The notes: a model not told the origin generated them from the sequence alone. 64,000 bases of DNA from Candidatus Bathyarchaeota archaeon (GCA_005888735.1 VBBN01000034.1:29292-93291); one strand, 5' to 3'. Shown: positions 35,238-43,904, counted from the first letter of the stretch. Numbers and translations: made by a program.

Positions 35238-36062
35238 TTAGCGTGCGCTCATCTTTGCGAGAACGGGCTCGCTGGTTTTCTTAGCTTCCTCGAAAACCTC
35301 CTTGGCTTCCCGCACCGAGGCCTCCTCGTGGACTATCTCTCGGATCGCCCGGATCATCGCCACCGGATGGTCTGATTGCCATATGTTGCGCCCCATGTCA
35401 ACACCGACCGCTCCTTGCCCAATTGCATCATGGGCCAGCTGGAAAGCGTCCATCTCCGTCTCGAGTTTAGGCCCACCTGCCACAACTAGAGGGACCGGAC
35501 ATCCCCTGACAACTTTCTCGAAATCGTCACAGTAGTAAGTCTTGACAAAGTGCGCGCCAATCTCAGCAGCTACCCGGCAGGACAAGGCCAGGTACCGAGA
35601 GTCCCGTTTCTCAAGCTCCTTTCCAACCGCCGTAACGGCTAGTACTGGGATGCCATAATCCTCAGCGTCGCTGACAAGCTTGCCCAGATTCGTGAGAGTC
35701 TGATGTTCATGTTCGGAGCCGACGAAGATTGACATCGCAACGGCGGCAATGTTGAGCCGGATTGCGGCTCGAATCGAAGTTGTTAACTGCTCGTTCGTCA
35801 GGTCCTTTCCGACGATACTTGCTCCCCCGGAGACTCTGAGCACTATCGGCACGCTTGCTTTCGGGTCTACGGAGGTCCTCAGCACTCCACGTGTAAGCAT
35901 GAGCGCGTCTGCGTAAGGTAGGAGGGGCTCAATGGTTTTACGCGGCTCTTCCAGTCTATGGGTTGGACCCATGAAATACCCATGGTCGACCGCTAACATT
36001 ACCGACCGGCCGGTTTCTGGTTTGATGATTCTAGACAGACGGTTTTCGATTCCCCAGTCCAA
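35238..36062 (-). CDS. LsrF-like class I aldolase / thiolase (DhnA family)
   Basis: Over its whole 274 residues the protein follows bacterial LsrF (3-hydroxy-5-phosphonooxypentane-2,4-dione thiolase): 'MDWGIENRLSRIIKPETGRSV', 'MLAVDHGYFMGPT', 'GVLRTSVDP', 'AHFVKTYYCDDFEKVV' with the Schiff-base lysine (Lys174), and 'VGVDMGRNIWQSDHPVAM'. The fold is a class I aldolase TIM barrel. No lsr transport, kinase or isomerase gene is nearby, so autoinducer-2 breakdown is unlikely; archaeal relatives also serve as fructose-bisphosphate aldolase or in early aromatic amino acid synthesis. The true substrate is open. Confidence 0.9.
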   Translation of the reverse strand: MDWGIENRLSRIIKPETGRSVMLAVDHGYFMGPTHRLEEPRKTIEPLLPYADALMLTRGVLRTSVDPKASVPIVLRVSGGASIVGKDLTNEQLTTSIRAAIRLNIAAVAMSIFVGSEHEHQTLTNLGKLVSDAEDYGIPVLAVTAVGKELEKRDSRYLALSCRVAAEIGAHFVKTYYCDDFEKVVRGCPVPLVVAGGPKLETEMDAFQLAHDAIGQGAVGVDMGRNIWQSDHPVAMIRAIREIVHEEASVREAKEVFEEAKKTSEPVLAKMSAR

Positions 36063-36151
36063 CGTTCAACGCGCCTAGGCTGAAGGGTCGGAATATTATG
36101 GTTTTAACTCGTCGGAGACGCCGGACTGAACGCAGACGTATCGTCTAGACC

Positions 36152-37138
36152 GTGATGAGCGGTGACAGAATTCCTAAATCCGCTACCGGCCCGGTTCGCT
36201 CGGACCTAGACAGTTCTGCACTGTTTGGAGCAAGGATTCGAATGATTCGACATGGATGGGCATATTTTGAGGACTATCCGTTCCAGGAACGGTTTCTCCG
36301 CCTCGACGGGCTCGAAATCCACTATGTGGACGAGGGATATGGAGGTCGGACTGTCTTGATGGTCCACGGAAACCCAGCTTGGTCTTACATTTGGAGAAGG
36401 CTGATTCCCCGAGTGTCAGCAGAGTACAGGGTCTTGGCATTTGACCTGATGGGATTTGGCAAATCCGACAAACCACACCCGGGACTCCACGATTTTCCTC
36501 ACCATGCGAGAATAGTCTCAGGGTTCATCGAATCCCTTGGCCTTCGCAACATCACTCTGGTTGCGCATGATTGGGGTGCGACCTTTGCAATGCAATACGT
36601 CGTGCGCCACCCGGCCAATGTATCAGGACTGGTCCTGATGAACACTTTTCTAACGACTGATTTTCGCATTCCGCCCGCCGCAGCGGCGAAGATTTCGCCC
36701 GCCACCATAAAGAGCTCTTGTCTTCATCCTGAGAATATTTCAGACTCGGCGATGGAGGCGTACTGGTCACCGTTCCCGGACGACGATGCGAAAAAATCCT
36801 ACCAGGCGTTCGCTCGAATGTTCCCGGACAGTCTGACCCACCCTAGCTACAAGCCGATGAAGGAAATCGAACAAGCACTACCAAATCTGAAGATTCCAAC
36901 GTCCATCATCTGGGGAACAGCACACGGGGGAGCTGCCTATGCGGAAAAGCTTGCGAAGACTATTCCCGGCGCCAAGCTTCACCCTGTCAACGCGGGCCAT
37001 TTCGTCCAAGAGGACACTCCTGCAGAGGTTGAGAAGCTCGTCATTGATAGTCTAGATGGAACGGCAATCGCTGGACTAGAGAATGAATTAAATCCCTCCA
37101 GCTCTAGCAAGCCTGGACGGGTAGACCTTGAAAGCTGA
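36152..37138 (+). CDS. Haloalkane dehalogenase-like alpha/beta hydrolase
   Basis: This 328-residue hydrolase contains 'VLMVHGNPAWSYIWRRLIP' and 'LVAHDWGATFAMQYV', so the nucleophile is Asp140, not Ser, with Trp141 beside it. Asn74 in HGNP and Trp141 correspond to the halide-stabilising pair of haloalkane dehalogenases. A His follows in 'VNAGHFVQEDTP'. The cap region ('AMEAYWSPFPDDDAKKSYQAF') is typical. Epoxide hydrolases share the Asp nucleophile but have HG-x-P with other residues, so dehalogenase is the better call; activity is untested. It overlaps the next gene by 11 bases, suggesting co-expression with the aromatic pathway genes. Confidence 0.87.
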   Translation: MMSGDRIPKSATGPVRSDLDSSALFGARIRMIRHGWAYFEDYPFQERFLRLDGLEIHYVDEGYGGRTVLMVHGNPAWSYIWRRLIPRVSAEYRVLAFDLMGFGKSDKPHPGLHDFPHHARIVSGFIESLGLRNITLVAHDWGATFAMQYVVRHPANVSGLVLMNTFLTTDFRIPPAAAAKISPATIKSSCLHPENISDSAMEAYWSPFPDDDAKKSYQAFARMFPDSLTHPSYKPMKEIEQALPNLKIPTSIIWGTAHGGAAYAEKLAKTIPGAKLHPVNAGHFVQEDTPAEVEKLVIDSLDGTAIAGLENELNPSSSSKPGRVDLES

Positions 37139-38216
37139 ACCCCTTCCCATCGAAGGAATAGATTATGTTGAATTATATGTAGGGAATGCAAAGCAGGCCG
37201 CATACTTTTACCAGAACGGTTTCGGCTTCGCTCCTTCCGCCTACAGCGGCCCAGAGACAGGGGTCAAGGACAGAACATCGTATCTGATGCAGCAGGGCGA
37301 CATTCGCCTACTGCTCACCTCAGCGCTCTCACCAGACCATCCGATTGCCCGCTACGTGATCACCCATGGGGACGGAGTCGCGGACATTGCGCTCCGAGTC
37401 AAAGACGTCGATTGGACCTACAAGGAAGCGGTCAAAAGGGGAGCGAGGGGAGTGAGGAATCCCTCGATTCTAAAGGACGACCATGGCGTGATTAGGGGCG
37501 CTGCGATCGCTGCTTACGGGGACACAGTTCACACTTTCATCGAACGGCATGAGTACAAGGGAGCTTTCGCTCCAGGTTTTGTGGCGTCCAAGGGGAACGC
37601 CGACCCTGTCGGACTGAAACGGGTCGACCATGTTGTGGCGAACGTCGAGGAGGGAAAGATGGACTATTGGGTCGAGTTCTACGGGAAGGTCTTCGGATTC
37701 ACCCAACTCATCAGCTTCGACGACAAAGACATCAGCACAGAATATTCCGCCCTCCGCTCGAAGGTCGTGAAGAACCCGACCGGCACCGTGAAGTTTCCGA
37801 TAAACGAACCGGCCACAGGAAGGCGCAAATCGCAGATTCAGGAATACTTGGATTACTTCAAAGGCGCGGGAGTCCAGCATCTCGCAATCTCTACCGATGA
37901 CCTCATTGCGACCGTTTCGCGCTTGCAGGGGCGGGGTATCGAGTTTCTCAACACCCCTGAATCGTACTATGACGGGTTGGCGAAGCGGGTCGGCGGCATG
38001 TCTGAGAAGATTGAGGATTTGAAGAAGCTCAGGATCCTAGTCGACAAGGATGACAAAGGGTACATGTTGCAGATATTCACCAAGCCCCTACAGGACCGGC
38101 CGACACTCTTCTTCGAGCTGATTCAGCGGAAGGGAAGCGAGTCGTTCGGTAAGGGCAACTTCAAGGCGCTCTTCGAGTCTATCGAAGCGGAACAAGCCAG
38201 GCGTGGAAACCTCTAG
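37128..38216 (+). CDS. hpd: 4-hydroxyphenylpyruvate dioxygenase
   Basis: The 362-residue protein has two VOC domains. Fe(II) ligands are His168 ('RVDHVVANV'), His251 ('GVQHLAIST') and Glu330 ('PTLFFELIQRKG'). 'GYMLQIFTKPLQDRPTLFFE' is diagnostic for HPPD. The enzyme converts 4-hydroxyphenylpyruvate to homogentisate, using O2, in tyrosine degradation; the presence of an O2-dependent enzyme implies an aerobic or microaerobic lifestyle. Start TTG lies inside the upstream gene. The next gene encodes a fumarylacetoacetase-family hydrolase after a six-base gap, so the two are an operon. Homogentisate dioxygenase is not in the window. Confidence 0.95.
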   Translation: MKAEPLPIEGIDYVELYVGNAKQAAYFYQNGFGFAPSAYSGPETGVKDRTSYLMQQGDIRLLLTSALSPDHPIARYVITHGDGVADIALRVKDVDWTYKEAVKRGARGVRNPSILKDDHGVIRGAAIAAYGDTVHTFIERHEYKGAFAPGFVASKGNADPVGLKRVDHVVANVEEGKMDYWVEFYGKVFGFTQLISFDDKDISTEYSALRSKVVKNPTGTVKFPINEPATGRRKSQIQEYLDYFKGAGVQHLAISTDDLIATVSRLQGRGIEFLNTPESYYDGLAKRVGGMSEKIEDLKKLRILVDKDDKGYMLQIFTKPLQDRPTLFFELIQRKGSESFGKGNFKALFESIEAEQARRGNL

Positions 38217-38222
38217 CCTCAG

Positions 38223-39224
38223 TTGAAACTGGTCACCTACAGCGACAAAAAGAGACAGGAGAATACTCACGCTGGGATTCTCTGGGGAAACTGGATCCTC
38301 GACGCGCAGGATATAGGAAAGATAGCAACTAGCCTTCAAGTCAAGGTTCCGCCGACAATCCGGAAGCTATCGAAGACTCCGACTCTCCTCGAGCTCCTCG
38401 CAAGGGGCCCGCGACCGCTTGACGACCTCCGAAACCTTTCCTGGCGGGTTTTCAACAGGTCCGAGCTGGGAAACAAACGCTTCCTCAAAAGCGTAGAATC
38501 CGTCAAGCTTCACGCTCCTATTCCAAAGCCTCCAACCTTGAGAGACTTTTACTCGTTCGAAGACCATGTGAAGACTGCGCGGGCCAAGCGGGGCCAGGAG
38601 ATTCCCTCGGAGTGGTATGAGTTTCCTGCTTTCTATTATTCTAACCCAACGGTCGTGTATGGTCCGGATGATGATGTTCCGGCGCCGAGCTATACGAAGA
38701 TGTTGGATTTCGAGCTGGAAGTTGCCGCTGTGGTCGGCAAGCCCGGGAAGAATATTCCTGAGGCTGAAGCGGAGGCCTACATCCTCGGCTATACAATCAT
38801 GAACGATTGGAGCGCGCGCGACGTGCAGGCGAAAGAGATGAAGATTGGCCTGGGCCCGGCTAAGGCGAAGGATTTCGCGACGTCGCTGGGGCCATGGCTT
38901 GTAACGGCGGATGAGCTTGAGGACAGACGGGCTGGTCCTGGATTGTTTCATCTCAAAATGATGGCGAGGGTCAACGGGAAACCGCTTTCGCAGGGGAACA
39001 TGGACAAGATGCACTGGTCTTTCCCCCAGATGATTGCGAGGGCGTCGCAGTCCGTCCAGCTGAACCCTGGTGAAGTGTTTGGATCAGGGACGGTCGGCTC
39101 AGGGAGTATTCTAGAGCTTAGGGAGGTGAAGCAGAAGTGGCTGCAACCGGGTGACGTTGTCGAGCTCGAGATTGAGAGGCTTGGAGTGTTGAGAAACAGA
39201 ATAGTCAAGCAGAAAGATAATTGA
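38223..39224 (+). CDS. Fumarylacetoacetate hydrolase family protein
   Basis: This 333-residue protein has the FAH core 'LRDFYSFEDHVKTARAKRG', 'YSNPTVVYGPDDDVPAPSYTKMLDFELEVA', 'AEAYILGYTIMNDWSARDVQ' with the metal-binding acidic residues, and 'PGEVFGSGTVGSGSILE'. These match the eukaryotic-type fumarylacetoacetase better than short FAH-family hydratases. It would split fumarylacetoacetate into fumarate and acetoacetate, the last step of tyrosine breakdown. It directly follows HPPD. Start TTG at 38223. The integrase gene begins 55 bases further on. Confidence 0.92.
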   Translation: MKLVTYSDKKRQENTHAGILWGNWILDAQDIGKIATSLQVKVPPTIRKLSKTPTLLELLARGPRPLDDLRNLSWRVFNRSELGNKRFLKSVESVKLHAPIPKPPTLRDFYSFEDHVKTARAKRGQEIPSEWYEFPAFYYSNPTVVYGPDDDVPAPSYTKMLDFELEVAAVVGKPGKNIPEAEAEAYILGYTIMNDWSARDVQAKEMKIGLGPAKAKDFATSLGPWLVTADELEDRRAGPGLFHLKMMARVNGKPLSQGNMDKMHWSFPQMIARASQSVQLNPGEVFGSGTVGSGSILELREVKQKWLQPGDVVELEIERLGVLRNRIVKQKDN

Positions 39225-39278
39225 CTTAGATAGTATTATTAGCGAGTTCGAAGCAAGTCCCGTATAGGGATAGTCGAG

Positions 39279-40595
39279 ATGCGAGACCTCACCGGCCTCG
39301 AGTACCTTCTGAACGACCCGAGCATTGAACGCTGGCTAAGAAAAAGACCTGAGCTTACTCGATACTACTATCTGAAACGGTTTGACAAGTTCCTCTCATT
39401 CATCGGACCGGAACTTGGAGTAAAGGAACCCAAGGAGTTTCTTGCCTGGGCCAAGTCACGCACAGACAGCCTAGATGTTCTCGACATTGTAGAGAAGTTC
39501 GGGGAGAGCCAGTCGAAATACTCTCAGCGATTCGCTCAGGCTGTTGTCAGAAGTTATCTTAAACGAAATGGATATGCGAACCTGGGCACTATGACAGGGC
39601 GAGCAATCCACAAGGACATTCATCCGGAATACAAGCGGGAAGAAGTCATAGAGTTACTTGGGTTTCTTGACGACAAGATTCAGAAGCTCTACGTCTATTT
39701 TGCAAAGGATTCTGGACTCAGAGCTGCTGACATTCTTTCGCTAAGATACGGTCACGTCAAGGATGATTTTGAGGGTGAAAAGGGTTTCGTTCACATCGCC
39801 TTCGAGCCCCAATTCTATGAGCGTCGAAAAGCCTCAGGAATCACGTTCATCGGTCCTAACGCGGTCAAACTTCTCAGGGAACTTGTCAAAGCCGGAAAGA
39901 TTCGTGCCGAGTGTTCGTGCATACCAAGCAAAAACAAGGCGGTTCTTCACGAATGCCCGTTGATTTTCCCCTTCAAGTATCCCACCATAAATGTCGGTCT
40001 CAGGCTGGCGAGAAACAAGGCCGGACTGGACGCTCGAATTCAACCCAGTCACGGATTGCGCAAATTCTTCACGAATAGTCTAAGTCGAGTGGGTATGGAT
40101 CATCATCGAAAGCTACAGCTGGAAGGGCATTCGCTCGGTGTAGAATGGTCCTATACGGCCCAGGACATCGAAGAGTTACGCAAACTGTACCAGCAGGCCT
40201 ACCAGTTCCTAGACCTCTCCGAAGAAGCGGCCGCTGACAGCCGGCTTAAAGAACTAGAGAAGAGCCTGGCGGAGAAGACTCAGCATATCGAGGCTTTGAA
40301 AGCTGAGCTCGAAAAACGAGTTACCTTCCTCGAACACAAGAACAAAGAACTCATGGTCTACCATCTCGCAGGCGACGCTATCATACCGCTCGTGAAACTG
40401 GAGGACCTGCAGAGGATTCGCACAGAAGACCTCGAAGAAGCCCTGATGCAGTTTGTTCGCGCAAGAGCCCGAGAAGCGAGAAAGGGTCCAATCGACCCTG
40501 CCCTACAAGAGCTGGCACGTCAGATAGGCAAACGTGTCGGGGACCGGCGTAGAGAAGCCGAGACCAGACACGAACACTCGTTTGGATCAGAATGA
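39279..40595 (+). CDS. Tyrosine recombinase / integrase with C-terminal coiled coil
   Basis: This 438-residue protein shows the tyrosine recombinase catalytic set: Arg148 ('SGLRAADILSL'), His258 and Arg261 ('HGLRKFFTNSL'), His284 ('EGHSLGVEW') and a nucleophile candidate Tyr292 ('WSYTAQD'). The N-terminal 130 residues form a SAM-like core-binding domain. After the catalytic part, a long coiled coil ('LKELEKSLAEKTQHIEALKAELEKRV') and a helical tail are added, as in some archaeal integrases. It marks the start of an accessory stretch with many broken genes. Its stop codon lies within a large palindrome (40572-40614). Confidence 0.9.
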   Translation: MRDLTGLEYLLNDPSIERWLRKRPELTRYYYLKRFDKFLSFIGPELGVKEPKEFLAWAKSRTDSLDVLDIVEKFGESQSKYSQRFAQAVVRSYLKRNGYANLGTMTGRAIHKDIHPEYKREEVIELLGFLDDKIQKLYVYFAKDSGLRAADILSLRYGHVKDDFEGEKGFVHIAFEPQFYERRKASGITFIGPNAVKLLRELVKAGKIRAECSCIPSKNKAVLHECPLIFPFKYPTINVGLRLARNKAGLDARIQPSHGLRKFFTNSLSRVGMDHHRKLQLEGHSLGVEWSYTAQDIEELRKLYQQAYQFLDLSEEAAADSRLKELEKSLAEKTQHIEALKAELEKRVTFLEHKNKELMVYHLAGDAIIPLVKLEDLQRIRTEDLEEALMQFVRARAREARKGPIDPALQELARQIGKRVGDRRREAETRHEHSFGSE

Positions 40596-40614
40596 CCATT
40601 CTGAACGAGTGTTC
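40572..40614. repeat. Large imperfect palindrome spanning the integrase stop codon
   Basis: Outer arms GAACACTCGTT and AACGAGTGTTC are exact complements; inside them TCAGAATG-AC-CATTCTGA forms a second 8-bp stem. The nested arrangement could be a transcription terminator or the crossover/binding site of the adjacent recombinase. Confidence 0.7.
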
Positions 40615-41096
40615 ACACACTCTGGACTGTCCGAGAAAGCTACAGACTGTACTGTTCCATCGTCAAGTCTCGAGAGAGGAACTCCGCGTGGTTCAGAATC
40701 AGATTGTTACAGCTGAGACTCAATTGAAAAAGCTGAAGGGCTGAACGTAAAGAACGGGCGAACCTTCTCTTCCGAACTTCGCCTCCATTATGTAGCCTTC
40801 GTTATGAAGGGAGCGAACCGCAACAGCCCACTTGCTTTCCACGAAACTCATTATAGCTATCTATTGCAGCTGCCAACGAAGCCCAACTCTGGTCAGCTCG
40901 CGAAGTCTCTCAGAAAGGGCTTACGATACAATTGGTCAAGTCGTTCTATCATTCTATCTCTTTGTTCCCGACACAGAGGCACAAACGCTTCGAAGCCTAG
41001 TCCTCGGTTTGACTTGAAGAGACCTTCTGGAAGCGGTCTCGTCCAGCCTCTTTAGGGGGCAGCGGACAGGTTACCGAAGCACTCCGTCGCGCCTAC
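40596..41096. other. Stretch without a confident gene
   Basis: Overlapping ORFs at 40804 and 40832 give unremarkable translations. A weak open frame before 41097 ('ETFWKRSRPASLGGSGQVTE') runs into the small ORF below and may be the decayed 5' part of the same gene. Confidence 0.4.
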
Positions 41097-41247
41097 ATGA
41101 GAGGCGTCGAGTTGCGGATGTTCATGGAAGGACTTGGCCGACGCGAAGCCAACGGGGGGATTACGCTAGAGGATTTCGAGAAGTTCCTAGACGTGTTCGT
41201 AAAACACCCTAGTAAACACCCTGGTAAACAGCAGCCGCCCCCCTGAC
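41097..41247 (+). CDS. Small basic hypothetical protein
   Basis: This ORF of about 49 codons, below the track cutoff, encodes 'MRGVELRMFMEGLGRREANG' and 'ITLEDFEKFLDVFVKHP', an amphipathic helical protein, then a tandem 'KHPSKHPGK' from a 12-base repeat. It ends 24 bases before the HTH gene, so it may be co-transcribed. The family is unknown, and it might be a fragment of a longer decayed gene. Confidence 0.4.
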
Positions 41248-41270
41248 ATGGCCGTAGGTGAAGCACGAGA

Positions 41271-41747
41271 ATGACCAAAGACCAGAAAAAATTGGCTACG
41301 ACGCAGAAACCCGGTCAAAAGAAGAACCCGGAAGTCGAAGAAGCCTCGAATAGTCGAATAGTCGAAAATGAGCATTCGACAGGGGCCGACACGGCCGACC
41401 CCAAAGTGATTCAGCAAAGAAAAAGACGGGAAACTCTCATGCCCGCAAACATAGAAGCCATACAAAGACTTCGCCGAACAGGCGGCAGCATAGAGGATAT
41501 ACACAAACTCACCGGCTTCGGCGTCGCGACCGTCAGCAAGTACACTCAAGGCATAGAGCCGCTGGCCAAATATGTCCCCAACGGTGGGCCCGGTGACCAG
41601 ACGACTCTCCCAACTCTGACCCCTCAACCTGCGAAGACTGAAGCAGAGATTCAGCAACAATATCCACCGCAAAAGGAGACGATTCTTCACCAGGAGACGA
41701 AGAGTTACCTGTTCGATGACATAGTCTACGAAGGCTCCCGTGAGTAG
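41271..41747 (+). CDS. Helix-turn-helix DNA-binding protein
   Basis: The 158-residue protein has a disordered, charged N-terminus, then 'MPANIEAIQRLRRTGGSIEDIHKLTGFGVATVSKYT', a resolvase/Hin-like HTH, and a Gln/Pro-rich tail. It is likely a transcription or maintenance factor of the integrated element that starts with the recombinase gene. The ORF on the opposite strand (41187-41867) overlaps it. I regard the HTH gene as real because the HTH pattern is clear and the antisense frame loses protein-like character under it. Confidence 0.65.
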   Translation: MTKDQKKLATTQKPGQKKNPEVEEASNSRIVENEHSTGADTADPKVIQQRKRRETLMPANIEAIQRLRRTGGSIEDIHKLTGFGVATVSKYTQGIEPLAKYVPNGGPGDQTTLPTLTPQPAKTEAEIQQQYPPQKETILHQETKSYLFDDIVYEGSRE

Positions 41748-41749
41748 TC

Positions 41750-41984
41750 GCATCTCTTCCTCCTCCCGCTGCGGGGGGTTGCATGTATGCGGTGTGGTTC
41801 TGCAAGGGCTTCTCTGTTCAGGACCCTTTCGGGGTAGGCCTATGGATCCGGCCATCTTCTCCAGCATTTCTCTGGGCGTGAACTTGGGTTGTGGTGTGAT
41901 GACGGGGTTGGCCTGGGCGTAGATGTTGCGCAGGTATTCGAGCCCTTTCGACTGATATCGTGGTAGGTGTCCAGACCGCTAGCA
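41750..41984 (-). pseudogene. Possible gene remnant on the minus strand
   Basis: Between an in-frame TAG near 41985 and the end of the HTH gene the minus frame reads 'RYQSKGLEYLRNIYAQANPV' and 'PKFTPREMLEKMAGSIGLPR', which looks like real protein. There is no usable start, and the frame dissolves at the HTH gene. It is probably the middle of a lost gene of unknown family. Confidence 0.35.
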
Positions 41985-42115
41985 CGGTAGACTAGCGAGA
42001 ATTAGTGGGGTTGGGGGAAGACAGTGAATGAAGAAAATGGAAAATCAACATCGCATGTTCCCGGCCTGACCATCGCTGTATCCTTGTCATGGTAAGGGTT
42101 GATCTGTTTAATTGT

Positions 42116-42703
42116 CTATAGTTCCATTTGAGCGCGATGTTGCGAAATTAGTTGTCCTTCCGTCTGTTGCAACTGTTTCATCGATTCTATGACGTCCATG
42201 AAACGAATCGACTTCAGAAGACATATCGGATAAGCTATGACCATCATCTCAGACTTGAGACCTTGACGGCGCAAAGCTCTGTAAGATCCTGTGAAGTAGA
42301 GAATCTTAGATTGTTCCAGTACATCGAGGGCGATTCGTGTGTCCTTTGGAAGGGTCTCGTAGTTCGAAATAAGGAAGTATGACACGCCCGTGGGAGAATT
42401 GCTTGTCCCTTCCTTCTTGACACTTCTCATTTTCAGTTCGTCTACAATCTTGTAGTAGATCTTCTTAATGTCGCCTCCTTTGCGCAGAATCTCGTCCTCC
42501 CTTTGCCCACCAACCTGTCTAATCTTTTCCTCAGCAAGGGTTGCGTCGGCCCGGGATTTCTTTGCCTGCCAGATCTGTCTTGCTGTGAGGAAAAAATCAC
42601 GGGGATTCCCCATTGATGCCATGACAATTTTGTGAAAAGCGGAATCGGAGAAGAAGTCACTTATCTTATAGTTGAGTCTCAGTTCACCCAATCTAGCACG
42701 CAA
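42116..42703 (-). pseudogene. C-terminal part of an AAA/P-loop ATPase-like protein
   Basis: The 195-residue ORF starts abruptly ('LRLNYKISDFFSDSAFHKIV') with no Walker motifs. 'ASMGNPRDFFLTARQIWQAKK' resembles the lid region ('GNPR....') of ORC/STAND-type AAA ATPases. The rest ('GVSYFLISNYETLPKDTRIALDVLEQ' and 'YRALRRQGLKSEMMVIAYPICLL') could be a winged-helix-like tail. The 5' part is missing: the frame ends where a UvrD-like fragment on the other strand begins. I read it as a truncated gene; an intact gene of unknown family is possible. Confidence 0.5.
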
Positions 42704-43114
42704 AAGTTGACACTAGCCGGGTTAGAAAAGATCCTCGGGGATACGAAGTACATCGGTAGCGTGATCGAGAAACAATTGGCAGAATTCATTGAAAACGCTC
42801 GTTCATTCCGAATGTCGACTGAGCAGATTCTCCAGCGTCTGAGATTAGCTACGCCACGTGTTCATCATTTCGGAAACCTTGGTCTTGCGGTTTTGCAAAG
42901 ATATGAGCGAGAATTGGCTTCGGAAGACCGAATCGATTTCTCAGACATGCTTTACCGGGCCGCGGACATCGTAGAGAAAGGTGCCGTCGAACTTACCGTC
43001 ATGGATGGCTGTGAAGTTGGAGCGAGTCTGCATGAAGGGTACGCCAAAGAGACCCGTCAAATGGTTGAATTCGATCTGGAACATCCTCGCCTCGCTAACT
43101 GGACCCGTCAGTGA
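42632..43114 (+). pseudogene. Internal fragment of a UvrD/Rep-type helicase
   Basis: From about 42700 to 42980 the frame matches the region between helicase motifs Ib and II of superfamily 1A: 'KQLAEFIENARSFRMSTEQILQRL' and 'LQRYERELASEDRIDFSDMLYRAADIVEKG', ending where a VDEFQD box should follow. Walker A and all later motifs are absent. Beyond 42990 the frame is antisense to a solute-binding-protein fragment. So the helicase piece is cut on both sides; only this internal segment survives. Confidence 0.65.
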
Positions 43115-43414
43115 AACATCCGGGTTCAGCTGCAATGTGGCCAGATCGGACGACGACAACGGCGAATCCATTCCGTCCAATAATCCGGCCCGGAAGGCGG
43201 CAACTTCTGATGGTGGATCTGAGTAGATCCTAATCAAGAGAAATGGAACGTTGGGCCCGAAAGGCCCCCATTGTGTAGGGTCGGAAATCGCCACGGCCCC
43301 CGTCGCGCGCGGAATAATTGGCAGGAACGTCCGAAGAGGTGAGAGAGGCGAAAATGCCATAAGAATTGAAAGTATGAATATGAAGGAAACCTTTGCACGG
43401 CCCAGAATACTCAT
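42941..43414 (-). pseudogene. N-terminal fragment of an ABC peptide/solute-binding protein
   Basis: The ORF begins with a signal peptide ('VSFIFILSILMAFSPLSPL'), then 'LLIRIYSDPPSEVAAFRAGLLDGMDSPLSSSDL' and 'ARMFQIEFNHLTGLFGVPFMQ', the first 130 residues of a family 5 (SBP_bac_5) substrate-binding protein. Homology stops near 42990, where the sequence becomes a helicase fragment. More than 300 residues of the usual length are missing, and no permease genes are present. It is a clear truncation product. Confidence 0.65.
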
Positions 43415-43588
43415 AAAGGAGGATTTTAGTATTCATTATGAATGATTTTTGGCCGTCGCCAAGGCAGCTGAGAACCCTCTGCACCTCTGCCTGAAAGAAC
43501 TGGGCCGCACGAGAGAATAGAGCGGGCTTCCAGAGATGTTGACCAGCGACCTCAACCAATGAATTTCCTGGGACTGAGGCCGGGTCTC

Positions 43589-43616
43589 TTTTCTTGGGAG
43601 TATTTTCTTGGGAGTA
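43589..43616. repeat. Perfect 14-bp tandem repeat
   Basis: TTTTCTTGGGAGTA occurs twice in direct succession. It lies in non-coding, decayed sequence between gene fragments and may be a replication-slippage product. Confidence 0.8.
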
Positions 43617-43691
43617 CTGTTGGTCAATCCGTCCTTCAAGAACCTGCGAATGTCCAGAAGGAAAATAGTCCTGGGCTCATCCGAAAAGTTG

Positions 43692-43848
43692 TTAGGACGT
43701 TTGGATCTGTATGGTTACGGGTCCGTAGTAGTTGTAGTCGGGTGTTGAACTTGCACATGGAGGGTTACGGTTGCAAGGTCTGGTAGTGAAACGGGGGAAG
43801 TCGGTTGTGTAGAGTGTGAGGCCGGGCGTTACTGTGGCCCGAGAGCCT
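43692..43848 (-). pseudogene. C-terminal tail of a lost secreted protein
   Basis: The frame between TAA (about 43848) and the stop at 43692 reads 'VTPGLTLYTTDFPRFTTR' and 'TPDYNYYGPVTIQIQTS', resembling the last strands of an exported beta-rich protein. It has no start. The remainder of 43415-43904 shows no gene. Confidence 0.3.
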
Positions 43849-43904
43849 TAACGCAGTAGCCCTGAATATCCTCCCTATATCCTGGCGAATTCGCGAAAAC
43901 AGAG

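Noticed and set aside
35238-36062. AI-2 (Lsr) quorum-sensing breakdown
   Set aside because: Only the LsrF-like enzyme is present; without transporter, kinase or LsrG the pathway cannot be claimed.
41187-41867. 226-codon minus ORF over the HTH gene
   Set aside because: Only its first part (above 41750) looks protein-like; under the HTH gene it has the composition of an antisense frame. I list just the upstream part as a possible remnant.
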